This document shows positions 57,328-64,000 of a stretch of DNA of 64,000 bases, one piece after another. The translations under genes were made by a program, and so were the position numbers. The notes under the pieces are model-generated. The model was not told where the DNA came from. It saw only the letters and a program-made list of their open reading frames with translations, and ran no database searches. Each line of letters starts with the position of its first letter. Position 1 is the stretch's first letter. Source of the DNA: Salipiger bermudensis. GTDB taxonomy: Bacteria; Pseudomonadota; Alphaproteobacteria; Rhodobacterales; Rhodobacteraceae. The stretch covers positions 62,001 to 126,000 of the forward strand of contig NZ_JAHVIA010000005.1 in the NCBI RefSeq assembly GCF_019801965.1. Direction: 5' to 3'.

Positions 57328-59133
57328 ATGCCGCTCGACGCCACGATCGCGAAGGTTACCGAGGCCATCGAGGCCCGCTCCGAGAGCCGCCGCGCCACCT
57401 ATCTCGACCGCATGCGCCGCGCCGCCGACGAGGGCCCGCGCCGGGCCCACCTGACCTGCGGCAACCAGGCCCACGCCTATGCCGCGATGGGCCAGGATCA
57501 GGGCGCGCTGGCCGAGGGCCGGGCGCCGAACCTCGGCATCGTGACCTCCTACAACGATATGCTCTCCGCGCATCAGCCTTTCGAGCGCTTCCCCCAGATC
57601 ATCCGCGACGCCGCCCGCGCCGGCGGCGGCACCGCGCAGGTAGCAGGCGGCGTGCCCGCCATGTGCGACGGGGTCACCCAGGGCCAGGTCGGCATGGAGC
57701 TGTCGCTGTTCTCGCGCGACGTGATCGCGCTGGCCACCGGCGTGTCGCTGTCGCACAACACCTATGACGCGGCGATCTATCTCGGCGTCTGCGACAAGAT
57801 CGTGCCGGGTCTGGTGATCGGCGCCGCCACCTTCGGCTACATCCCCGGCATCTTCCTCCCCGCCGGCCCGATGACCTCGGGCCTGCCGAACGACGAGAAA
57901 TCCAAGGTGCGCCAGCAATACGCCACCGGCGAGGTCGGGCGCGACGAGCTGATGAAGGCCGAAATGGCGTCCTATCACGGGCCGGGCACCTGCACCTTCT
58001 ACGGCACCGCCAATTCCAACCAGATGCTGATGGAGTTCATGGGGCTGCACCTGCCCGGCGCGTCCTTCGTCAACCCCAACACGCCGCTGCGCGACGCGCT
58101 GACCGTCGCCGGCGCCGCCCGCGCCCTCGAGATCACCAGGCTCGGTAATGACTATCGCCCGGTCTGCGACATCCTCGATGCCAAGGCCTTCGTCAACGGC
58201 ATGGTCGGGCTGATGGCGACCGGCGGGTCGACCAACCTGGTGCTGCACCTGCCCGCCATGGCGCGGGCGGCGGGCATCGAGCTCGAGCTCGAGGATTTCG
58301 AGGCGATCTCCTCGGTCACGCCGTTGATGGCCAAGGTCTATCCGAACGGTCTGGCCGACGTGAACCACTTCCACGCCGCCGGTGGCCTGCAATACCTGAT
58401 CGGCGAGCTGCTCGACGCGGGCCTGCTGCACGAGGATGTCTGCACCGTCGCCGGCGACGGCCTGTCGCGCTACACCCAGGAGCCCAAGCTGAAGGACGGC
58501 GCGGTGGTCTACGAGGACGCCCCGCGCGAGACCCAGAACGACAAGATCCTGCGCCCGGCCTCGGACGCGTTCCAGAAGACCGGCGGGCTGAAGCAGCTGA
58601 CCGGCAATCTCGGCCACGGCATGATGAAGATCTCCGCAGTCGACCCCTCGCGCCACGTGATCGAGGCCAAGGCGCGGATCTTCCACGACCAGGAGTCGGT
58701 GAAGACGGCGTTCAAGGCCGGCGAGTTCACCGAGGACACCATCGTGGTGGTCCGTTTCCAGGGCCCTTCGGCCAACGGCATGCCCGAGCTGCATGGCCTC
58801 ACGCCGACGCTCGCGGTGCTGCAGGACCGCGGCCTCAAGGTGGCGCTGGTCACCGACGGGCGCATGTCCGGCGCTTCGGGCAAGGTGCCCTCGGCGATCC
58901 ACATCTCGCCCGAGGCCGCCAAGGGCGGCCCGCTGGCGCGGCTGCGCGACGGTGACCTGGTGCGGGTCGACGCGGTGGCGGGCGAGATCACCTGCCTCGC
59001 CGAGGATTTCGACGCCCGCGAGCCGGTGGTGGCTGACCTGACCGGCAATGGCCACGGCGTCGGGCGCGAGCTCTTCGAGGCTTTCCGCCAGAATGTCGGC
59101 CTCGCCTCGAACGGCGCCGCCGTGGTGGTCTGA
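57328..59133 (+). CDS. edd: Phosphogluconate dehydratase (Entner-Doudoroff)
   Basis: A 601-residue [4Fe-4S] dehydratase converting 6-phosphogluconate to KDPG, standard length. Iron-sulfur cysteines lie in ACLT-like [24 protein letters not shown] and the [14 protein letters not shown] region; [23 protein letters not shown] is the substrate site. AAGGGAG precedes the ATG at 57328. The partner eda gene is not next to it on this side; a terminator follows after two interspersed repeats. Confidence 0.96.
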   Translation: MPLDATIAKVTEAIEARSESRRATYLDRMRRAADEGPRRAHLTCGNQAHAYAAMGQDQGALAEGRAPNLGIVTSYNDMLSAHQPFERFPQIIRDAARAGGGTAQVAGGVPAMCDGVTQGQVGMELSLFSRDVIALATGVSLSHNTYDAAIYLGVCDKIVPGLVIGAATFGYIPGIFLPAGPMTSGLPNDEKSKVRQQYATGEVGRDELMKAEMASYHGPGTCTFYGTANSNQMLMEFMGLHLPGASFVNPNTPLRDALTVAGAARALEITRLGNDYRPVCDILDAKAFVNGMVGLMATGGSTNLVLHLPAMARAAGIELELEDFEAISSVTPLMAKVYPNGLADVNHFHAAGGLQYLIGELLDAGLLHEDVCTVAGDGLSRYTQEPKLKDGAVVYEDAPRETQNDKILRPASDAFQKTGGLKQLTGNLGHGMMKISAVDPSRHVIEAKARIFHDQESVKTAFKAGEFTEDTIVVVRFQGPSANGMPELHGLTPTLAVLQDRGLKVALVTDGRMSGASGKVPSAIHISPEAAKGGPLARLRDGDLVRVDAVAGEITCLAEDFDAREPVVADLTGNGHGVGRELFEAFRQNVGLASNGAAVVV

Positions 59134-59181
59134 GCCGCGCCGCCCTTTCGCGGAGGCGCGCCCGGCCGCGATCTCGGGCCT

Positions 59182-59214
59182 GCCTCCGGCGGGGATATTT
59201 AGAGCCAGAAGAAG
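59182..59214 (-). repeat. Interspersed repeat, copy D (inverted)
   Basis: GCCTCCGGCGGGGATATTT, then AGAGCCAGAAGAAG: reverse complement of the TTCTTCTGGCTC...CCGCCGGAGGC subtype seen in copy A. It forms a head-to-head pair with copy E. Confidence 0.75.
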
Positions 59215-59241
59215 ACCTGCCGGAGCCAGATGGCGCCCGTG

Positions 59242-59303
59242 TTTCTTCTGGCCAAAAATATCCCGGGGGGAGTCGCGGCACGCGACGGGGGGCAGCGCCC
59301 CCC
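59242..59303 (+). repeat. Composite structured interspersed repeat, copy E
   Basis: Box TTTCTTCTGGCC, then AAAAATATCCCGGGGGG, is followed by hairpin GTCGCG-GCA-CGCGAC (about 59272-59286) and hairpin GGGGGGC-AGC-GCCCCCC (59287-59303). Same layout as copy B (43545-43603), but with different stem bases that still pair. Confidence 0.75.
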
Positions 59304-59337
59304 CTGCCCGACCGGGACACAAGCGGCAGATACGAGA

Positions 59338-59370
59338 AGAGCGGACCCGGAGGCCCGCTCTTTTTCTTTT
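59338..59370 (+). terminator. Intrinsic terminator of edd
   Basis: AGAGCGG (59338-59344) pairs with CCGCTCT (59355-59361), with an inner CC/GG pair and CGGA loop, followed by TTTTTCTTTT. Strong Rho-independent terminator on the plus strand; it lies between the convergent edd and TRAP genes. Confidence 0.85.
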
Positions 59371-59389
59371 GCGCAGTGCTGTCGCGCGA

Positions 59390-61744
59390 TCAGTTCGGGA
59401 TCAGGTCCGGAACGATGGTCACGATGCCCGGCAGGAACCACAGGAGCGCCAGCCCCGCCACCTGGATCAACACGAAGGGCAGCACCCCGCGGTAGATGTG
59501 GCCGGTGGTCACGCTCGCCGGGGCCACGCCGCGCAGGTAGAACAGCGCGAAGCCGAAGGGCGGGGTCAGGAACGAGGTCTGCAGGTTCACCGCGATCATG
59601 ATCGTCACCCACTTGGGATCGAAGGAGCCGCCATAGATCACCGGGCCCACGATCGGCACCACGATGTAGATGATCTCGAGGAAGTCCAGCACGAAGCCCA
59701 GGATGAACAGCACCAGCATCACCACGAGGAACACCTTGTGCTCGTTGTCGAAGCTCTGCAGGAACTGCTGGATGTAGTGCTCGCCCCCGAAGGAGATCAC
59801 CACCAGGTTGAGCAGCTGCGAGGCCACGAGGATGGTGAACACCATCGAGGTGACCTTCGCGGTCTCGCGCACCGCCGGTCCGAGCACGCCCGCCTTGAAC
59901 AGCACCCAGCAGGCGAAGAACAGCCCGAAGAGCGCGTAGAGATAGGCGGCCTGTGCCACGAGGAAGGCGATCCAGCTCTCGACGCTGACCTCTTCCGCGT
60001 TCACCCGCAGGTCGAAATTCGTGCCCACGAGGATCATGATGATCACCGCGAAGGTCGACCACAGGATCACCTTCGGCGAGCGGTCGTCCTCGCGCAGCTT
60101 GCGGTAGGCGGCGAGCATGATGGCACCGGCCGCGCCGAGCGCCGCGGCGGGCGTCGGGTTGGTGATGCCGCCCAGGATCGAGCCGAGCACCGCCACGATC
60201 AGAACCAGCGGCGGGAACACCACCCGGATCAGCTCGTTCTGCGAAAGACGCTGCGCGGCGTGCTTGCAGCCGTAGAGCGCCAGCAGCCACGGCACCGCCA
60301 TCAGCACCACCGTGGTGCCCGCCGAGGTGGTCGGCGAGATGAACAGCGCGTCGACCACGAGCCCCAGCGCCAGGCCGGCAGCGCCGATCTGCAGCGGCAG
60401 CGGCTCGGAGCTGGGCGACACCGCCCGGCCCCAGGCCAGGGTGATGCCGAGCAGCACGGTCAGGATCGCGATGCCGGTGCCGATCGGGGCTGCGCCCGCG
60501 ATCTTCGCGGCGGTGGCAGCGACCAGTTCCTCTTCCGAGAGACGGTGACCGGTGTCGACACCGCCCGCGGCATCGATCTCGGCCTGCTGGGCGACGGCAT
60601 CGTCCCAGGCGCTCTGGCCGTGCAGCTCGATCATCGCCGCTTGGCACTGCTCACCGACATTGGTACGCAGGCTGGCGGTCTCGCCGGCCTCGGAGAAGCT
60701 CGACACGATGGTCGACTGGCTGCCCACCACGTTGATCTGGCTGAAGCCGATGGTTGCCACGATGAGCAGCAAGGGCACGCCGAGATACCAGGTGAAGGCC
60801 TCGCCGCGGGTCACCGGCTCGCCGAGGTTGGCCTCGCCATGCACCGGCGGCGCCTTGGACGGGTTCAGCATCGCGAAGCCGAAGGCGTAGAGCGCGTAGA
60901 GCCCGGCCAGCAGGATGCCCGGCAGCAGCGCCGCTTGGAACAGCGTGCCGACCGAGACCACGGCGGGCTCGCCGAGATAGGTCAGCGCGTCGGTGCAGCC
61001 CATCGATTGCGCGCGGGCTTCCTGGGCGGTCGAGTAGAGATCGCCCGCCAGGGTGCCCAGAAGCACGATGACGATCGAGGGCGGGATGATCTGCCCCAGC
61101 GTGCCGGAGGCGGCGATGACGCCGGTGGCGAGCTCGGGCGAGTAGTTGTTGCGCAGCATGGTCGGCAGGGCCAGCAGGCCCATGGTGACCACGGTGGCCC
61201 CGACGATGCCGGTGGAGGCGGCCAGGAAGGCCCCCACCACGACGATCGACACCGCGAGGCCGCCGGGCAGTGGGCCGAAGACGCGCGCCATGGTCTTGAG
61301 CAGGTCGTCGGCGATCTTCGAGCGCTCGAGCACGATGCCCATCATCACGAACATCAGCACCGCGAGCAGCGTCTCGATGCTGGCGCCGGCGATGACGCGC
61401 TCGTTGATCCGGTTGACGATGAACGACACGTTGCGGTCGAGCGCGACCTCCCAGCCCCGGTCGAAGACCGGCGCCGCATAGCGCGGCAGGTCCGGGTATC
61501 GGAAGATCGAGATCGTGTCCTCGCGCACGCCGGAGGCGACCAGCGCCCGGTAGGCATCGGAGCCGCTGTCGATGGCCTGGTGCACGAGCAGGCCGGCGCT
61601 GTCGAGCGCCGCGATGATGAAGAACGAGATCACCCCGGCCCCGCCGATGGCAAAGGCCACCGGGAAGCCCGAGAGGATCGCGGAGAAGAGCGTGAGAAAG
61701 ACGATGATCAGGCCGATCTCGACGCCATCGAGTCCGAATAGCAT
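59390..61744 (-). CDS. dctM: TRAP transporter large permease (DctM), unusually long
   Basis: A 784-residue membrane protein, nearly twice the usual DctM (about 425-450). Start and end match DctM (VFLTLFSAILSGFPVAFAIGG; FLTPPFGFALFYLRGVAP). Extra material lies in two places: residues 55-125 (soluble, with NVSFIVNRINERVIAGASIE) and residues about 290-530, which hold extra membrane segments plus a hydrophilic stretch (QCQAAMIELHGQSAWDDAVA, SEEELVAATAAKIAGAAP). Last gene of the TRAP unit, 14 bp after dctQ. Long DctM proteins occur in some TRAP families. Confidence 0.9.
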   Translation of the reverse strand: MLFGLDGVEIGLIIVFLTLFSAILSGFPVAFAIGGAGVISFFIIAALDSAGLLVHQAIDSGSDAYRALVASGVREDTISIFRYPDLPRYAAPVFDRGWEVALDRNVSFIVNRINERVIAGASIETLLAVLMFVMMGIVLERSKIADDLLKTMARVFGPLPGGLAVSIVVVGAFLAASTGIVGATVVTMGLLALPTMLRNNYSPELATGVIAASGTLGQIIPPSIVIVLLGTLAGDLYSTAQEARAQSMGCTDALTYLGEPAVVSVGTLFQAALLPGILLAGLYALYAFGFAMLNPSKAPPVHGEANLGEPVTRGEAFTWYLGVPLLLIVATIGFSQINVVGSQSTIVSSFSEAGETASLRTNVGEQCQAAMIELHGQSAWDDAVAQQAEIDAAGGVDTGHRLSEEELVAATAAKIAGAAPIGTGIAILTVLLGITLAWGRAVSPSSEPLPLQIGAAGLALGLVVDALFISPTTSAGTTVVLMAVPWLLALYGCKHAAQRLSQNELIRVVFPPLVLIVAVLGSILGGITNPTPAAALGAAGAIMLAAYRKLREDDRSPKVILWSTFAVIIMILVGTNFDLRVNAEEVSVESWIAFLVAQAAYLYALFGLFFACWVLFKAGVLGPAVRETAKVTSMVFTILVASQLLNLVVISFGGEHYIQQFLQSFDNEHKVFLVVMLVLFILGFVLDFLEIIYIVVPIVGPVIYGGSFDPKWVTIMIAVNLQTSFLTPPFGFALFYLRGVAPASVTTGHIYRGVLPFVLIQVAGLALLWFLPGIVTIVPDLIPN

Positions 61745-61758
61745 TTACTGTGTCCCTC

Positions 61759-62688
61759 TCAGAATTCGGCGTGGTCGTAGGCTTCTTCGCCTGGCTCGAC
61801 CCGGTCGTGATCGTGGTACTTGCCCTCGCTTTCCGGGCCTTCCTTCCACTCGAGGTAGGAGCGCCAGAAGAACGTCGCGGCCTGCAGGAAGATGAAGGCG
61901 CACATCGCAACGATGAGGATCTTGAAGAGGAAATAGGCCGAGAAGCCGTTGGGGCTGAAGGCGATGGTCTCGACGTTCCAGCGCAGGGCGCGGGCCTTGT
62001 TGACCAGACGCTCGAGATCTTCCGAGGCCGAGGGCTTCGGCACGATCAGGTGGCGCCACAGGAAGAACCACGAGTAGAGCCACATCAGCGTCGCCATCGG
62101 CATCATGAAGAACAGGCTGCCGAACATGTCGATGATCTTCTTGGTGCGGTACTTAACCGGCGAGTAGATCAGATCGACCCGCACGTGCCCGCCCTGGATG
62201 AAGGTGTAGGCGAGGCAGAGCGTCACCACGATGGCGTTGTAGAGCTTCAGCTCTTCCGACCACCAGCTGACGTCGAAGGTGACCGGCACGCCGAAGCCGA
62301 AGCTGATGTCGGGCCGGGCGAAGATGCGCTGCACGAAGATGATGATCACCTGCTGCAGCACCATGATCAGGCCCGCCCATGCGGCAATGCGGCCGACGCT
62401 GTTGCCGAAGGCCTCGCAGCCGCGCACGAGGCCCCACATGAAGCTGTGGCGCCAGATGCCGATCGCGGTCAGCACGAGGAATGTGGTGAGAATGACGAAG
62501 AAGAACTCGACCGATGCGCCGTAATAGACGAACCGCATGATCGCTTCGTTGTCCGACCAGCCCAGCCAGCTCGACGGGTGCGTCAGAGCGTAGCCGAGGT
62601 TGTAGAAGGACATGGCTATATTGCCGAAAAACCAGCCCAAGCCGTTCAGGATTGCACTGAACGCTCCGCCGGTGGCCGCCTCTTCCAT
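61759..62688 (-). CDS. dctQ: TRAP transporter small permease (DctQ), extended
   Basis: A 309-residue protein with about six or seven hydrophobic segments; usual DctQ has about 160-180 residues and four. The DctQ core is at about residues 150-245 (EELKLYNAIVVTLCLAYTFI, GGHVRVDLIYSPV), with an extra membrane region before (GASVEFFFVILTTFLVLTAI) and after. It sits between dctP and dctM. Long DctQ with long DctM suggests a distinct TRAP subfamily. Confidence 0.88.
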   Translation of the reverse strand: MEEAATGGAFSAILNGLGWFFGNIAMSFYNLGYALTHPSSWLGWSDNEAIMRFVYYGASVEFFFVILTTFLVLTAIGIWRHSFMWGLVRGCEAFGNSVGRIAAWAGLIMVLQQVIIIFVQRIFARPDISFGFGVPVTFDVSWWSEELKLYNAIVVTLCLAYTFIQGGHVRVDLIYSPVKYRTKKIIDMFGSLFFMMPMATLMWLYSWFFLWRHLIVPKPSASEDLERLVNKARALRWNVETIAFSPNGFSAYFLFKILIVAMCAFIFLQAATFFWRSYLEWKEGPESEGKYHDHDRVEPGEEAYDHAEF

Positions 62689-62780
62689 GACCTGTGCCCC
62701 TGTTTATCTGCGGTGTGTCTTGCGGTGTGTTCCGTCCTGCGGGCCGCGGCTCCGTCCCGGGGGAGCGCTGCGGCGCAGGT

Positions 62781-62823
62781 GCTTTGCTAAAAAGCGATGA
62801 CGCCCCCGCCGGAAGCGGGAGCG
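62781..62823 (-). terminator. Hairpins after dctP
   Basis: CGC-C-CCCGC (62801-62809) pairs with GCGGG-A-GCG (62815-62823) around CGGAA. On the minus strand it is followed by TCATCGCTTTTT, and then by a second stem GCTTT-GCTAA-AAAGC (62781-62795). It may reduce transcription of dctQM relative to dctP, as seen in other binding-protein operons. Confidence 0.45.
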
Positions 62824-62845
62824 CCGATCATGCCTAAGCGTGGTC

Positions 62846-63931
62846 TCAGAGACCCATGACGCGGTTACGCTGGGCCGAGAACGCGCCTTCGGAGCGGCTG
62901 CCCCAGTTGGCCGAGCTCTGCAGCGACGCCATGTAGCTGTCGTAGGTCTGCTTGTAGAGCTCGTCGCCCATCGGCTCTTCCATGACCTCTTTCGCGGCGG
63001 CGCCGAAGGCATCCCAGACGCTGTCGGGGAATTCCATCAGCTTCACGCCGCCGGACTGCAGGCGCTGCAGTGCGGCCGAGTTGTTGGCCATGAACAGCGA
63101 CATGCTCCAGAGGTTGGACGCGCGTGCGACCTGGCTCACGATGTTCTGCTGACCCGGAGTCAGGCTCTCGAAGACCTCGAGGTTCATCGTCAGGTTCAGG
63201 TTCGGACCCGGCTCGTGGAAGCCCGCGGTGTAGTAGATCTTGGTGATCTCCTGGAAGCCGGCCTTCTCGTCGGCCCACGGACCGATCCACTCGGTGCCGT
63301 CGATCGCGCCGGAGGACAGCGCCTGGTACACTTCCGCGCCCGGCAGGTTCTGCACCGAGGCGCCGAGCTTGCCCAGCACCTGGCCGCCCTGGCCCGGCAT
63401 GCGGAACTTGAGGCCCTGGAAATCTTCCGGTGAGCCGATCTCCTTGGAGAACCAGCCACCCGACTGCGGGCCGGTGTTGCCGGCCGGGAAGGCCTTGAGG
63501 CCGAAGATCGAGTAGAGCTCGTCGCAGAGCTCGCGGCCGCCATCGTGGTAGAACCAGTTGGCGTATTCCATGAAGTTCATGCCGAAGGGCACCTGGCTGA
63601 AGAAGCTCAGAGCCGGGTGCTGGCCGAGGAAGTAGTAGTCCACGCCGTGGTACATGTCGGCCTGACCGGCGGAGACCGCATCGAACACCTCGAAGGCGCC
63701 CACGAGTTCACCGGCGGCCTTCAGCTCGACGGTCAGCTCGCCATCGGTGGCGGCGGTGATCTGGTCGGCACAGTACTGTGCGCTGTCGTGAACACCGGCG
63801 AGGCCGCGGCCCCAGGTGGTCACGAGGGTGAGGGTGCGCTTGCCCTGGGCAACGGCCGGAGCGGCAAGTGCGGTCGCGGCAGCGGCAGCGCCACCGGCAG
63901 TGGTGGCCCTCAGAAAGGAACGACGATCCAT
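62846..63931 (-). CDS. TRAP substrate-binding protein, TakP/2-oxoacid type
   Basis: A 361-residue periplasmic protein. A Tat signal is present (DRRSFLRAT, then TAGGAAAAATALAAPAVA). The mature part resembles Rhodobacter TakP: AGELVGAFEVFDAVSAGQAD, FPAGNTGPQSGGWFSKEI, LKFRMPGQGGQVLGKLG and IDGTEWIGPWADEKAGF, where the TEW region contacts the carboxylate and cation. A 2-oxoacid, lactate or similar monocarboxylate is the likely substrate. GGAGG lies six bases before the ATG at 63931. First gene of the TRAP unit. Confidence 0.9.
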   Translation of the reverse strand: MDRRSFLRATTAGGAAAAATALAAPAVAQGKRTLTLVTTWGRGLAGVHDSAQYCADQITAATDGELTVELKAAGELVGAFEVFDAVSAGQADMYHGVDYYFLGQHPALSFFSQVPFGMNFMEYANWFYHDGGRELCDELYSIFGLKAFPAGNTGPQSGGWFSKEIGSPEDFQGLKFRMPGQGGQVLGKLGASVQNLPGAEVYQALSSGAIDGTEWIGPWADEKAGFQEITKIYYTAGFHEPGPNLNLTMNLEVFESLTPGQQNIVSQVARASNLWSMSLFMANNSAALQRLQSGGVKLMEFPDSVWDAFGAAAKEVMEEPMGDELYKQTYDSYMASLQSSANWGSRSEGAFSAQRNRVMGL

Positions 63932-64000
63932 GAATATCCTCCCATGGTATTGTTGCGCGCACCGCTCCTCCGGCACGCGCGGATCGTTTGAGTGGCGCCA

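Overview
The window is a GC-rich chromosomal segment from an alphaproteobacterium, most likely a Rhodobacteraceae (Roseobacter-group) species. This rests on codon use and on a complex I (nuo) operon carrying DUF5333, DUF5337 and a C-terminally extended NuoE. Short interspersed repeats with a TTCTTCTGGC core, which I recall as common in that family, point the same way. I could not run a search, so genus is not claimed. I see no phage, insertion sequence, CRISPR array, rRNA or tRNA. Most of the window reads as stable core chromosome.

Layout. 1-4782 (minus): a tightly overlapping operon of a class V aminotransferase-fold enzyme, an MFS exporter, a flavin monooxygenase and a carboxymuconolactone-decarboxylase-like protein. 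It continues past the left edge, and an Lrp/AsnC regulator is divergent (4896-5357). 5615-7757 (plus): DUF2852 protein, RDD membrane protein and the N-end-rule aminoacyl-transferase Bpt. 7831-12040 (minus): a PqiABC (MCE-type) envelope lipid transport operon whose PqiA is split in two and whose PqiB carries 100-residue repeats. 12460-15377 (minus): threonine catabolism (tdh, kbl) and an XRE-cupin regulator. 15429-18633 (minus): RNase J, CoaX and BirA.

18760-38256 (minus) is the full 14-subunit nuo operon, transcribed nuoA to nuoN, with nuoA promoter at about 38328-38356 and an intrinsic terminator at 18705-18731. Interleaved with the subunits are about ten accessory ORFs: several small lipoproteins and secreted proteins, a membrane-anchored HhH protein sharing its C-terminal domain with NuoE, a CMD-like protein, DUF5337 and a 33-codon membrane peptide translationally coupled to nuoK. 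This is the most interesting part of the window.

38493-48556 (minus) is a leucine/isovalerate degradation (liu) cluster: isovaleryl-CoA dehydrogenase, an acyl-CoA synthetase, both methylcrotonyl-CoA carboxylase subunits, methylglutaconyl-CoA hydratase and HMG-CoA lyase, with GST and ASCH-domain genes inserted. BirA upstream would biotinylate the carboxylase. A perfect palindrome just upstream of ivd is a likely operator. 48713-57100 holds housekeeping genes: PNPOx-like protein, CreA, FAD monooxygenase, a zinc-site-less DksA, an unpartnered MoxR ATPase, a membrane protein, a GNAT acetyltransferase, an orphan ABC ATPase, a PIN protein and an RlmI-type methyltransferase. 57328-59133 (plus) is edd of the Entner-Doudoroff pathway, preceded by a LacI-type palindrome. 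59390-63931 (minus) is a complete TRAP transporter of the TakP/2-oxoacid type with an unusually long large permease.
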